Counted from the first letter of the stretch, positions 38,603 through 48,887 are shown. The stretch: 64,000 nt of DNA from Acaudatibacter sp963835495 (GCA_963835495.1 CAWIFQ010000005.1:930001-994000), one strand, 5' to 3'. Numbers and translations: made by a program. The notes: generated by a model not told the origin, from the letters alone.

Positions 38603-39217
38603 GTGCAGGTCGTCGAACTCATCATCTTGGCCGCGGTCGCCGCAGTGGTGCTGTTCCAGCTCTACGCGGTGCTGGGCCGCCGCGTCGGCCGCCAGGCGGA
38701 AGACCTGGCCCAGGCGCAGGCCGGATCGGCGCCGCGCGATCCCGTTCCGCCGGCGACGCCAGGGGTCACCGAGCCGGCCGCCCTGACCGGCTTGGCCGCG
38801 CTGCGGGCCCGCGATCCCAGCTTCGACGTCGCCCGCTTCATGCAGGGCGCCCGCCAGGCTTTCACCATGGTGATCAAGGCCTTCGCCGCCGGCGACCGCA
38901 ACACGCTGAAGCCGCTGCTGGCGCCGGAGGTGATGAGCACTTTCGAGAGCGCGATGGCCGAGCGCGAGTCCGAGGGCCGCAGCGAGCAGGTGGAGTTCCT
39001 GCAGGAGCCCCGCGCCGACCTGGAGAGCCTGGGCGTGATCGGCGACCTGGCCAAGGCGTCGGTGCGCTTCCTCGCCGAGTTCCGCAGCCGCTCCAAGGGC
39101 CCCGAGGGCGAGGCGGTGGACGACCGGCGCACGGCCGAGGTCTGGACCTTCCAGCGCAACCTCACCAGCCGCGATCCTAACTGGACCCTGATCCACGTCG
39201 ATCCCGCCGAGGCGTGA
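38603..39217 (+). CDS. Tim44-domain (TimA-like) membrane-anchored protein
   Basis: About 204 residues from a GTG start that begins directly with the single membrane helix VVELIILAAVAAVVLFQLY; an upstream TTG at 38567 is possible. The C-terminal half (RFMQGARQAFTMVIKAFAAGDRNTLKPLL) is the Tim44/MBA1-like domain, known from the mitochondrial import motor and from alphaproteobacterial homologues of inner-membrane location. It precedes mltA; the mltA GTG overlaps its stop. Confidence 0.85.
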   Translation: MQVVELIILAAVAAVVLFQLYAVLGRRVGRQAEDLAQAQAGSAPRDPVPPATPGVTEPAALTGLAALRARDPSFDVARFMQGARQAFTMVIKAFAAGDRNTLKPLLAPEVMSTFESAMAERESEGRSEQVEFLQEPRADLESLGVIGDLAKASVRFLAEFRSRSKGPEGEAVDDRRTAEVWTFQRNLTSRDPNWTLIHVDPAEA

Positions 39218-40221
39218 TCCGACGCGTCCGCGGCCTGGCTGGCGGGCCTTGGCGCTGATGCTGGCCGCCTGCGCCACAACGCCGCTGCAACGCCCCGCCT
39301 CATCGATGGCTCGTCTGCCGGGCTGGGATGGCGAAGACCATGCCGCGGCGTTCGACGCGGTTCGCCAGGACTGCGCCGCCAAGCCGCGATCGCAGCGCGC
39401 CCGCTTCTGCCTCGACGTCCTGGGCCGCGGCTCGCTCGGCGAGGCTGCCGCTCGAACCTTCCTCGAGACCCACTTCCGCGCCGAGCCGATCGACGGCGAG
39501 GGCCTGCTCACCGCCTATTATTCGCCCAGGTACGAGGCGCGGGCGTCGCGTGAGGGCGAGTTCACCGCGCCCCTGCGGCCGCTGCCGGCCGATCCGGGCT
39601 CGGCGCCGGACCGGGCGGCGATCGACGGAGTCCGGCCCCCGACGCGCTGGCCTGGATGCGGCCGGAGGACCTGTTCTTCCTGCAGGTCCAGGGCAGCGGC
39701 GTGCTCACCTTCGCCGACGGGGCCAGCCGGCGCGCCTCGTTCGCCGGCTCCAACGGCCGGCCCTTCGTCGCGATCGCCCGGGAGATGGTCGCCCAAGGCC
39801 TGATCGCCCCGGCCGAGGCCTCCGCCGGGCATGTTCACGACTGGCTCGCCGCCCATCGTGGGCCGGAGGCAGAGGCGGTGATGGACCAGGACCCGCGCTA
39901 CATCTTCTTCCGCCTCGCGCCGGACGACGGCGGTCAGCCGCAGGGCGCTTCCGGCGCCCGGCTGATCTCCGGCCGCAGCGTCGCGGTCGACCCGGCCTAT
40001 CATCCCTACTTCGAGCTGCTGTGGATCGACGCCCACGGCGGCGCGCTCAGCGGCGCGCGTCCCGCCTACCAGCGCCTGGTCGTGGCGATGGACCGCGGCG
40101 GCGCGATCAAGGGCCGGTGCGCGCCGATCTCTTCCTCGGCGACGGACCGGCTGCGGGCGAGGAGGCGGCGCGCGTCCGCCACGCGCTGCGCCTCTACCGC
40201 ATCACGCCGGCCGAACCATGA
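39214..40221 (+). CDS. mltA: Membrane-bound lytic murein transglycosylase A (frameshifted)
   Basis: Cleaves peptidoglycan glycan strands from the outer-membrane side. Evidence: a lipoprotein-like lead (LALMLAACATT), GEGLLTAYYSPRYEA, LFFLQVQGSGVL, and IDAHGG plus a 3D-domain tail with RLVVAMDRGGAIKG and RADLFLG. Three frame changes, near 39246, 39630 and 40118, each correspond to one missing base (or two extra), unlike most others in the window. GTG 39214 is the best start because it overlaps the Tim44 stop. The next gene overlaps its stop by four bases. Confidence 0.9.
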
Positions 40222-40778
40222 AGCGCGACCCGGATGTCGAGGATCTGCGGCTGTGGGCGGTGGTCAGCTCTACCGTGCGGCCGCTGAAGCCGGCCTCCCT
40301 CCCCCTCGTGGGGAGGGAAGGGCGCGAAGCGCCGAGGGTGGGGGAGTCAGCCGCACCAACGGATTCGAGGCCGGCGAAGACCAAACCCACTGCCAAACAC
40401 CCCCACCCGGCCGCCGCACGGCCTGCCCTCCCCATGAAGGGAAGGGAGGGGCCGCCCGCCGTTGTCGATCCCAACCTGCACCGCCGTCTCGCCCGGGGCC
40501 GCGAGCACCTGGCGGCGCGGATCGATCTGCACGGCATGACCCAGGACGCCGCCCGCGCCGCGTTGACGGGCTTCATCCGCCGCTCGGTCGAAGATGGCTG
40601 GCGTGCGGTGTTGGTGATCACCGGCAAGGGCGTCAGCGGCGACGGCGTGCTGCGCCGCCGGGTCCCCGACTGGCTGGCCGAGCCGCCGCTCCGCGAACAC
40701 GTCGCCGGCGTCTCCGAGGCGCACCGCCACCACGGCGGCGAGGGCGCGCTCTACGTGGCGCTCAAGCGCAAGCGCTAA
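40218..40778 (+). CDS. Smr-domain protein with inserted palindromic element
   Basis: A 186-residue protein. Its N-terminal stub MKRDPDVEDLRLWAVVSSTVRPL and C-terminal Smr (MutS2-type nuclease-like) domain RIDLHGMTQDAARAALTGFI and VITGKG are typical. Between them (about residues 27-78) lies the translation of a GC-rich palindromic repeat, read entirely in frame. The Smr domain is often linked to DNA or RNA nicking. The start overlaps mltA by four bases. The stop overlaps the convergent hisE stop by four bases. Confidence 0.88.
   Translation: MKRDPDVEDLRLWAVVSSTVRPLKPASLPLVGREGREAPRVGESAAPTDSRPAKTKPTAKHPHPAAARPALPMKGREGPPAVVDPNLHRRLARGREHLAARIDLHGMTQDAARAALTGFIRRSVEDGWRAVLVITGKGVSGDGVLRRRVPDWLAEPPLREHVAGVSEAHRHHGGEGALYVALKRKR
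40294..40451. repeat. Palindromic repeat inside smr, family E (C-like)
   Basis: The 5' arm contains CCCTCCCCCTCGTGGGGAGGG and GGCGCGAAGCGCC followed by GAGGGTGGGGG; the 3' arm has ACCCCCACCC and CTGCCCTCCCCATGAAGGGA. Its building blocks match the intergenic elements at 45459 and 46887. It is 158 bases long and lies within an uninterrupted open frame, adding about 52 residues to the Smr-domain protein. Confidence 0.7.
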
Positions 40779-41093
40779 CGGCTGGCCTTTTCCTCGACCC
40801 CGGAAGTCCCCTCGCGCGCTTCGAGCTTGGCGGCGACGTCGTCCAGGCTGACGCCGCCCGCGGCCAGCACCACCAGCCAGTGGTAGATCAGGTCGGCGCT
40901 CTCGGCGGCCAGCCCGTCCTTCTCGCCGATCACGGCCGCGAGCACCGTCTCGATCGCCTCTTCGCCGAGCTTCTTGGCGGCCAGCGGCGGATCGGCGAGG
41001 AGCCTGGCGGACCAGCTGACGGAGGGATCGGCGTCGGCGCCGCGCCTCGATCATCGCGGCCAGGCGCTCGAGGACCTCGGCGAACCGGCTCAT
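40775..41093 (-). CDS. hisE: Phosphoribosyl-ATP pyrophosphatase (frameshifted)
   Basis: Second step of histidine synthesis. The N-terminus is MSRFAEVLERLAAMIEARR. After a shift near 41038 the frame gives PSVSWSARLL, AKKLGEEAIETVLAAVIGEK and SADLIYHWLVVL, the conserved HisE segment. Length is one base over a multiple of three. Corrected length is about 105 residues. Start overlaps the hisF stop (ATGA). It is the last gene of the his run. Confidence 0.88.
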
Positions 41094-41864
41094 GCGCCCA
41101 CCAGCTCGATCGGCCGCACCGGCACGCCGGCGGCGGCCATGGCGGCCTTCACCTCGCCGATCGACAGCTCGCCGAAATGGAAGATCGAGGCGGCCAGCAC
41201 CGCGTCGGCGCCGCCGACTTTGACCGCGTCGATCATGTGCTGGGCGCTGCCGGCCCCGCCGCTGGCGATCACCGGCACGCCGACCGCTGACGAGACGGCC
41301 TTCAGCAGGGCGACGTCGTAGCCGGTCTTGGCCCCGTCGCGGTCCATCGAGGTGAGCAGGATCTCGCCGGCGCCGCGCTGGGTCGCTTCGCGGGCGTAGT
41401 CGACCGCGTCGAGCCCGGTCGCCTTGCGGCCGCCGTAGGTGAACACCTCCCAGCGCTCGCCCGACTGCTTGGCGTCGATCGCCACCACCACGGCCTGCGA
41501 GCCGAAGGCGTCGGCGCAGCGGCTGATCAGGCCGCGGTCCTCCACCGCCGAGGTGTTGATCGAGATCTTGTCGGCCCCGGCCCGCAGCAGCGCCCGCGCG
41601 GTCCTCCACCGAGCGGATGCCGCCGCCGACCGACACCGGCATGAAGCAGACGTCGGCGGTGCGGGCGATCACGTCGAAGATGGCGTCGCGGCCCTCGTGG
41701 CTGGCGGTGATGTCGAGGAACATCAGCTCGTCCGCGCCGGCGGCGTCGTAGGCCCTGGCCTGCTCCACCGGATCGCCGGCGTCGCGCAGCTCGAGAAACT
41801 GCACGCCCTTGACCACGCGCCCGTCCTTCACGTCGAGGCAGGGGATGACCCGGACCTTAAGCAT
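41090..41864 (-). CDS. hisF: Imidazole glycerol phosphate synthase, cyclase subunit (frameshifted)
   Basis: Forms imidazole glycerol phosphate with HisH. It begins MLKVRVIPCLDVKDGRVVKG with the catalytic Asp, then ELMFLDITASHEGR, MPVSVGGGIR, AVVVAIDAK and LLTSMDRDGAKTGYD with the second catalytic Asp. One shift near 41598 splits SVED from the following ARALLRAGADK. Corrected length is about 257 residues. The start shares one base with the hisA stop (TAATG). Confidence 0.93.
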
Positions 41865-42587
41865 TATGCCGCCGCCGCCAAGGCTTCGGCCGGCGAGATC
41901 GCGCCGACATAGAGGGCGCGGCCCAGCACCGCGCCGGCGATCGGCGTGCCCGGCCGATCGCGCAGCCGCTCGATGTCGGCGACGTTGGCGAGGCCGCCGG
42001 CGGCGATCACCGGGATGTGCACCGCGTCGGCGATGGTTCCGAACACCTCGACGTTGAAGCCCGGCCAGGGCGCCGTCGCGGTCGATGTCGGTGACGATCA
42101 GCGCCGAGACGCCGGCGTCCTCGAACCGCCTGGCCACCGTCAGCGCGTCGAGGCCGGAATCCTCCAGCCAGCCCTGCACGGCGACCTGGCCCTTGCGCAC
42201 GTCGACGCTGACCGCGATCTGCTCGGGCCATCGCCTGGCGGCGGTCTTCACCAGCTCGGGGTCGCGCACCGCGGCGGTGCCCAGGATCACCCGGCTGACG
42301 CCGGCCTCGATCCAGGTCTCGATGTTCGCCAGCGAGCGCACGCCGCCGCCCAGCTGCACCGGGATCGAGACCGCGTTGAGGATCGCCTCGACCGCCGCGC
42401 CGTTCACCGCGCGGCCCTCGGCCGAGCCGTTCAGGTCGACCACGTGCAGCCACTCGAACCCGGCGGCGACCCAGGTGCGGGCCTGGTCGGCGGGGTGTTC
42501 GTTGAACACCGTGGCGGTGGCGAAGTCGCCGTGCAGCACCCGCACGCACTGGCCGTCCTTCAGGTCGATGGCGGGGTAGAGGATCAC
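41864..42587 (-). CDS. hisA: ProFAR isomerase HisA (frameshifted)
   Basis: 1-(5-phosphoribosyl)-5-[(5-phosphoribosylamino)methylideneamino]imidazole-4-carboxamide isomerase. A GTG start gives ILYPAIDLKDGQCVRVLHGD, then WLHVVDLNGS, PVQLGGGVRS and SALIVTDIDRDGAL. A shift near 42062 precedes the C-terminal FGTIADAVHIPVIAAGGLAN. Length is one base over a multiple of three. Corrected length about 240 residues. The start overlaps the hisH stop by four bases (GTGA). Confidence 0.93.
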
Positions 42588-43233
42588 GGCCGCCACTCCA
42601 GAGAAGTTGGCGAGCAGGCGCAGCGCCAGCGCCTTGCGACTTTTCCGGGTGGAACTGCACGCCGGCCACATTGCCCCGCATCACCGCCGCCGGCAAAGCG
42701 CCCGCCGTGGTCGGTGGAGGCCGCGACGTCGTCGGCCCAGGCCGGGTAGAAGGCGAAGGAGTGGGTGAAGTACATGTGCGGCGCCGGGCCCAGGCCGCCG
42801 AACATCGCCGCCGGCAGCGCGCCTTCCAGCGAATTCCAGCCCATGTGCGGCACCTTGAAGTGGGGATCGCTCGGGCTCGATGCGGCGCACGTCGCCCTCG
42901 ATCCAGCCGAGGCCTGGCGTCTCGCCGAACTCCAGGCCGCGCTCGGCCAAGAGCTGCATGCCGACGCAGATGCCGAGGAACGGCGCGCCCGCGGCCCTGC
43001 ACCGCCTCGGTCATCGCCTCGATCACGCCATCGCGGGCCGAAAGTGCGGCCATGCAGGCGGCGAAGGCGCCGACGCCGGGCAGCACGACCAGGTCGGCCT
43101 TGGCGATCCGGTCCGGATCGTCGGTCGTGACCACCTGCGCCGGGCGCGCCAGGCCGGCGGCGGCCTTCTGCAGCGCTTTCTCGGCCGAGCGCAGGTTGCC
43201 CGACCCGTAATCGATCAGGGCGACGCTCTGCAT
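42584..43233 (-). CDS. hisH: Imidazole glycerol phosphate synthase, glutaminase subunit (frameshifted)
   Basis: Glutamine amidotransferase that feeds ammonia to HisF. The N-terminus is VALIDYGSGNLRS and VVLPGVGAF follows. The nucleophile Cys region (about 43000) and LGLGWIEGDVRR are read in shifted frames, then HSFAFYP and NVAGVQFHPEKS with the triad His. Frame changes lie near 43000, 42868, 42700, 42642 and 42608. The last gives FLEWRP and the TGA at 42584. Corrected length is about 215 residues. Confidence 0.9.
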
Positions 43234-43246
43234 GGAGGGATCCTTC

Positions 43247-43838
43247 CTAGAGCACGCCCTTGGTGGAGGGGGCGTGTCCGTGCGTCTTCGGGTCGGGCTC
43301 GACGGCCATGCGCAGGGCGCGGGCCAGGGCCTTGAAGCCGCTCTCGGCGATGTGGTGCGAGTTCTCGCCGTAGAGGGTCTCGAGGTGCACGCAGGCGCCG
43401 GCGTTCATGGCGAAGGCGTGGTGGAATTCCTTGAACAGCTCGGTGTCCATCTCGCCCACCTTCGGCCGGGCGAACTTCACCCGCCAGATCAGATAGGGCC
43501 GGTTGGAGAGGTCGACCGCGCAGCGCGTCAGCGTCTCGTCCATCGGGATGTAGGCGTGGCCGAAGCGGCGCACGCCCGGCGTAGCCCGCCAGCGCCTCGC
43601 GGAACGCCTGGCCGAGCACGATGCCGGTGTCCTCCACCGTGTGGTGCATGTCGATGTGCAGGTCGCCCTTGGTCTCGATCGTCAGGTCGAAGCCGCCGTG
43701 GCGGGCGAAGCTCTCCAGCATGTGGTCGTAGAAGCCGATGCCGGTTGAGACATGCGCCTCCCCCGTGCCGTCGAGATCGACGACGACGCGCACCTGCGTC
43801 TCCTTGGTGTTGCGGGCGAGTTCCGCGGTCCGGTTCAT
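43247..43838 (-). CDS. hisB: Imidazoleglycerol-phosphate dehydratase (frameshifted)
   Basis: Dehydrates imidazole glycerol phosphate. It shows MNRTAELARNTKETQV, GIGFYDHML with metal-binding His, DMHHTVEDTGI, and in the second part AFAMNAGACVHLETLYGENSHHIAE-type segment holding the second His cluster. One shift near 43577 separates GYAG from RRFGHAYIPMDE. ATG 43838 was chosen at the conserved start. Corrected length is about 196 residues. First gene of the hisBHAFE run. Confidence 0.93.
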
Positions 43839-43877
43839 GCGGCGGCGTATGGGTCCGGTCGGCGGCGGTGTCAAACC

Positions 43878-44567
43878 TTACGCGCCGCTAGGCCCCAAGA
43901 ACAGCTCCCGCGAGGGGCACAGGTCGGCGACCAGGCACTCGCGGCACTTCGGCTTTCGCGCCAGGCAGGTGTAGCGGCCGTGCAGGATCAGCCAGTGGTG
44001 GGCGCGGGTCTTGCCTGCCTCGGGGACGATCGCCATCAGGTCGCGCTCGACCTGATCCGGCGTCTTGCCCTTCGACAGCCCGAGCCGGTGGGCGACGCGG
44101 AAGACGTGGGTGTCGACGGCGATGGCCGGCTCGACGCCCAGCTCGTTCAGCACAACGCTGGCGGTCTTGCGGCCGACGCCGGGCAGGGCCTGCAACGCGT
44201 CGCGGTTCAGCGGAACCTCGCCGCCGTACTGTTCGACCAGGATGCGCGAGAGGGCGACCACGTTCTTGGCCTTCATCCGGAAGAGGCCGATCGAGGCGAT
44301 GTAGGGGGTCAGCCCCGCTTCACCGAGCGCCAGCAGCTGCTGCGGCGTGTCGGCGACCGCGAACAGCTTCTCGGTGGCCTTGTTCACCGACTTGTCGGTC
44401 GCCTGGGCCGACAGCACCACCGACACCAGCAGGGTGAACGGCGTCTTGTATTCCAGTTCGGTGTGCGGGTTGGGGCTGGCGGCCTCGAACCGGCGGAAGA
44501 TTTCAGCGATGCGCGCCGCCTCGACCGGCGAGAGCCGCCGCTTGCGAGTTCTAGCCGGCTTCTTCAC
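43878..44567 (-). CDS. nth: Endonuclease III
   Basis: Base-excision DNA glycosylase/AP lyase for oxidised pyrimidines. The helix-hairpin-helix carries LPGVGRKTA with the catalytic Lys, the catalytic Asp is in VDTHVFR, and four cysteines near the C-terminus (CLARKPKCRECLVADLC) follow the C-x6-C-x2-C-x5-C iron-sulfur pattern. GTG start overlaps the upstream stop (GTGA). 229 residues, intact. Confidence 0.95.
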   Translation of the reverse strand: MKKPARTRKRRLSPVEAARIAEIFRRFEAASPNPHTELEYKTPFTLLVSVVLSAQATDKSVNKATEKLFAVADTPQQLLALGEAGLTPYIASIGLFRMKAKNVVALSRILVEQYGGEVPLNRDALQALPGVGRKTASVVLNELGVEPAIAVDTHVFRVAHRLGLSKGKTPDQVERDLMAIVPEAGKTRAHHWLILHGRYTCLARKPKCRECLVADLCPSRELFLGPSGA

Positions 44568-45424
44568 GTGAGCTTGGCCGCCTTGCGCTTGCCGTGCAGT
44601 TCCAGCCCCTTGACGATGGCGAGCTTGGCGACCGTGGCGCCGGGAATGAACAGGTTGGCCGCCTCGGCGCCGATATCGAGCAGGAACTTCGGCTCCATGA
44701 TCTTGCCCAGGTGCTGCTCGAACGTCGTGCCGGCGATGGACGCCTCGCCGGTCAGGGCGTCCACCTCGACCACCGCTTCCTTGCCGGCGCGGCGATAACG
44801 GAAGGCGTAGACCGGGCGATAGTAGAGATCGACCGCCTGCAGCTCGACCGTCTCCTCCAGGATCTGGTCGGCGTCGATCTTGCCGATCGCCTTGGCGACG
44901 GCGTCGCGCACCAGCCCGGACGCCTTCACCTGCGGCGGCACCACGACAGTGTTCTGCTCGGCCAGCCTCGCCAGCTGCGCCGCGTCGGCCTCGTCGGCGG
45001 CGAAGTCGAGATAGACCGCCAGGCCGAGGACCTCGGCGCCGCTCAGCCCGTCGACCAGCACCTGGCGATGGCTCTCCTCCTCGCAGGACTCGCGGCCGGC
45101 GACGGTGGTCTTGTGGCCATCGATCGGGCGCTCCTGGCCGTCGATCACGACGCGCTTCACCTCCGGCGCCAGATTGATCGAGTAGGCGCGGTCGCGCTCG
45201 TACTTGGAGACCGCGCGCGAGGCGATGCGCCAGAACGGCTGCAGCCGTTTCTCGCGGTAGATGACCTCGAATTCCTCGTCCTTGGGCCGGGCCAGCAGGC
45301 CGCTCATCCGCGCCAGCGTGCCGAACGCCTCCACGCGCTTGCCCCACGCCTTGGCCTCGGCCACCTCGGCCCCGACCCGGTCGGCGAAAACCAGAATCCG
45401 CTCCTCGGCGATCGCGACATCCAT
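44564..45424 (-). CDS. Conserved hypothetical protein
   Basis: A 286-residue protein starting MDVAIAEERILVFAD; an in-frame ATG further upstream would read through the palindromic repeat and is rejected. It has a DGHKTT-type turn, a helical middle and a beta-rich part (LYYRPVYAFRYRRAG). No signal peptide and no family I can name. It is coupled to nth by a four-base overlap, hinting at a DNA- or stress-related role only by association. Confidence 0.6.
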   Translation of the reverse strand: MDVAIAEERILVFADRVGAEVAEAKAWGKRVEAFGTLARMSGLLARPKDEEFEVIYREKRLQPFWRIASRAVSKYERDRAYSINLAPEVKRVVIDGQERPIDGHKTTVAGRESCEEESHRQVLVDGLSGAEVLGLAVYLDFAADEADAAQLARLAEQNTVVVPPQVKASGLVRDAVAKAIGKIDADQILEETVELQAVDLYYRPVYAFRYRRAGKEAVVEVDALTGEASIAGTTFEQHLGKIMEPKFLLDIGAEAANLFIPGATVAKLAIVKGLELHGKRKAAKLT

Positions 45425-45458
45425 GCGGGGACTGTGGCGCAAAACGCGCCGAGAAACA

Positions 45459-45569
45459 CCCCTCCCCCTTGAGGGGAGGGGCAGGGGCGGGGTTTGCCGG
45501 CGAGTGCTGGGTGGCGGAGAGAGACCCCCACCCGGTCGCTGCGCGACCACCCTCCCCTCAAGGGGGAAG
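45459..45569. repeat. Palindromic intergenic repeat, family C copy 1
   Basis: The outer arms CCCTCCCCCTTGAGGGGAGG and CCTCCCCTCAAGGGGGAAGG are complementary. Inner blocks GGGTGGCGGAGAGAGACCCC and ACCCGGTCGCTGCGCGACCA also appear. The same layout is found at 46887-47005. It lies directly downstream of hslU. Confidence 0.75.
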
Positions 45570-45571
45570 GG

Positions 45572-46879
<1,308 letters not shown>

Positions 46880-46886
46880 GGCGTGC

Positions 46887-47005
46887 TCCCCCTCCCCCTC
46901 GAGGGGAGGGGGTCGGGGGGTGGGGGGCTGCTTGCTACACCAGGGTGGCGGAGAGAGGCCCCCACCCGACCGCTTCGCGGCCACCCTCCCCTCAAGGGGG
47001 AGGGC
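46887..47005. repeat. Palindromic intergenic repeat between hslV and hslU, family C copy 2
   Basis: The arms CCCCCTCCCCCTCGAGGGGA and CCCTCCCCTCAAGGGGGAGG pair. Inner GGGTGGCGGAGAGAGGCCCC and ACCCGACCGCTTCGCGGCCA blocks match copy 1. It fills the 145-base intercistronic space of the hslVU operon, 8 bases before the hslU start codon. Confidence 0.75.
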
Positions 47006-47024
47006 GCGATTGTGGTCAATCCCC

Positions 47025-47564
47025 TCACAGCGTTTCCACCACGAGTTCGCGGTTGGTGTAGACGCAGATGTCGGCGGCGATGCCCATCGCGCGGCGGGCG
47101 ATGTCCTCGGCGGCGTAGTCGGTGTCCAGCAACGCGGTGGCGGCGGCCAGGGCGTAGTTGCCGCCGGAGCCGATCGCCGCGACGCCCTTGTCCGGTTCCA
47201 GCACGTCGCCGACGCCGGTGACGGTGAAGATCGCGCTCTTGTCGGCCACCAGCAGCATGGCTTCCAGCCGGCGCAGGTAGCGGTCGGTGCGCCAGTCCTT
47301 GGCCAGGTCGACGCAGGCGCGGGCCAGCTGTTCCGGATACTGCTCCAGCTTGGCCTCGAGCCGCTCGATCAGGGTGAAGGCGTCGGCGGTGGCGCCGGCG
47401 AAGCCGGCCAGCACGCGGCCGTCGGCCAGCCGGCGCACCTTCTTGGCGGCGCTCTTGACGATGGTCTGGCCCATGGACACCTGGCCATCGCCGGCGACGA
47501 CGGTCGATCCGCCTTTGCGCACAGCCAGAATGGTGGTCCCATGCCAGTCGGGATAGTTGGGCAT
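47025..47564 (-). CDS. hslV: ATP-dependent protease catalytic subunit HslV
   Basis: A 179-residue proteasome-like threonine protease. The propeptide MPNYPDWHG is removed to expose the catalytic Thr of TTILAVRKGG. Lys in SAAKKVRRL and GSGGNYALAAA are conserved. The operon order is hslV then hslU. ATG 47564 gives the usual length. It is divergent from a MoeB-like gene with a 49-base gap. Confidence 0.95.
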   Translation of the reverse strand: MPNYPDWHGTTILAVRKGGSTVVAGDGQVSMGQTIVKSAAKKVRRLADGRVLAGFAGATADAFTLIERLEAKLEQYPEQLARACVDLAKDWRTDRYLRRLEAMLLVADKSAIFTVTGVGDVLEPDKGVAAIGSGGNYALAAATALLDTDYAAEDIARRAMGIAADICVYTNRELVVETL

Positions 47565-47613
47565 GGCCCGCGATGTGGCCGCGCGGCGGGCCAGGGTCAA
47601 GCCAAGGGAGCAA

Positions 47614-48351
47614 ATGAGTTTTTCCGACGAAGAGGTCGAACGCTACGCCCGCCACCTGGTGCTGCGCGAGATCGGCGGGCCGGGGCAGCAGCGGCTGAAG
47701 GCGGCCAGGGTGCTGATCGTCGGCGCGGGCGGCCTCGGCGCGCCGGCCGCGCTCTACCTGGCGGCGGCGGGGGTGGGCGAGCTGGCGCTGGTCGATCCGG
47801 ACACGGTGTCGCTCTCGAACCTGCAGCGGCAGGTGCTCTACGCCACCGGCGACGATGGCCGCGTGAAGGTCGAGGCGGCGGCCGAGCGCCTCGCTTCGCT
47901 TAATCCGAACGTCCGTGTCACGCCGATCGCCGAGCGGCTGACCGAGGCCAACGCCCGCGCGCTGATCCGCGGCCACAACCTCGTGCTCGACGGCACGGAC
48001 GACTTCGCCACCCGCTTCGCGGTGAACGCCGCCTGCGTCGCCGAGGGCGTGACGCTGGTCTCCGGCGCGATCGGCCGCTGGACCGGCCAGGTCGGGGTGT
48101 TCGCCGGCCGGCCCTGCTACCGTTGCCTGGTCCCCGAGATCCCGCCCGACGCCGAGACCTGCGCCGCGGTCGGCGTGGTCGGGGCGCTGGCCGGGGTGAT
48201 CGGTTCGATGATGGCGCTGGAGGCGGTGAAGCTGATCGCCGGCGCCGGCCAGCCGCTGACGGGCCGCCTGCTGATCTACGACGCGCTGGCGGCGGAAGCG
48301 CGCACCGTGCGGATCGGCGCCGATCCGCACTGCCCGGTGTGCGGCGGCTAG
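47614..48351 (+). CDS. moeB: MoeB/ThiF-type adenylyltransferase
   Basis: A 245-residue E1-like enzyme that adenylates the C-terminus of a sulfur-carrier protein (MoaD or ThiS). It shows VLIVGAGGLGAPAALYLAAAGVG, NLQRQVLY, the catalytic Asp/Asn region DGTDDFATRF, active Cys in CYRCLVPE and a closing CPVCGG, which with the earlier Cys pair would bind zinc. ATG 47614 begins the conserved SFSDEEVERYARH. Whether it serves molybdopterin or thiamine synthesis cannot be decided here. Confidence 0.88.
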   Translation: MSFSDEEVERYARHLVLREIGGPGQQRLKAARVLIVGAGGLGAPAALYLAAAGVGELALVDPDTVSLSNLQRQVLYATGDDGRVKVEAAAERLASLNPNVRVTPIAERLTEANARALIRGHNLVLDGTDDFATRFAVNAACVAEGVTLVSGAIGRWTGQVGVFAGRPCYRCLVPEIPPDAETCAAVGVVGALAGVIGSMMALEAVKLIAGAGQPLTGRLLIYDALAAEARTVRIGADPHCPVCGG

Positions 48352-48458
48352 CACGCTCCCCGCGATGATTGCCGCCAGGTGTCGCCGCGGAGATCAGCCT
48401 GTCTTCGCCCGGCCTTAATGCCGAACTAGGCGACCATATTCCGTGTAGTTTGGCCGAG

Positions 48459-48875
48459 ATGATGTTGAGACGCGCCGTTCCGCTGCTGGCGATGTTCCTG
48501 GTCGCGGGGACGTCGGCCTACGCGCAATCCGGTCAGGGCCGCGGACACGGAGGGCGGGCGCCGGGCGGTTCAGGCAGCCGGTCGTCCGCGCCGGCGCCGA
48601 AACCGCCAAAGCCCGTGGACGAGGTAGAAATCGTCGGCGTGGTCACGGGGATCGACCTGGACGCCCAGCGGGTCACCATCGCCTACGACGCGGTGGACGC
48701 GCTGAATTGGCCACACGGAACCATGCCGTTCGCCGTCTATAAGCCCGAGCTGCTCAAGACGGTGACGGTGGGCGAGCGCGTCCGCTTCAAGCTCGACAGC
48801 CAGCGGATAACGGAGCTGACGCCGGTTCCCGCCACGCCGCCGCCGGGCGCGGTGCGGCCGCTCGTGCTGCCCTGA
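48459..48875 (+). CDS. CusF-like periplasmic copper-binding domain protein
   Basis: A 138-residue protein with a signal peptide (RRAVPLLAMFLVAGTSAYA) and a Gly/Ser/Pro-rich linker. The C-terminal beta-barrel (GVVTGIDLDAQRVTIAYDAV, then LNWPHGTMPFAVYKPELL) resembles CusF/CopB-linker copper-binding domains, whose site uses W-P-x-M-T-M. Here the motif is WPHGTMPF, so only one of the two Met ligands is retained. Either the metal affinity or specificity differs. No cus genes are adjacent. Confidence 0.6.
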   Translation: MMLRRAVPLLAMFLVAGTSAYAQSGQGRGHGGRAPGGSGSRSSAPAPKPPKPVDEVEIVGVVTGIDLDAQRVTIAYDAVDALNWPHGTMPFAVYKPELLKTVTVGERVRFKLDSQRITELTPVPATPPPGAVRPLVLP

Positions 48876-48887
48876 CTCGCGGGGCCT

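Noticed and set aside
44562..44577. Possible parS-like sequence around CACGTG at the nth start
   Set aside because: Outside the central six bases the arms match parS poorly, so it is not comparable with the site in rsmG.
45425..45550. Longer N-termini for the hypothetical gene at 44564 and for hslU through upstream in-frame ATGs
   Set aside because: The added residues only translate the palindromic repeats and are not part of the conserved proteins.
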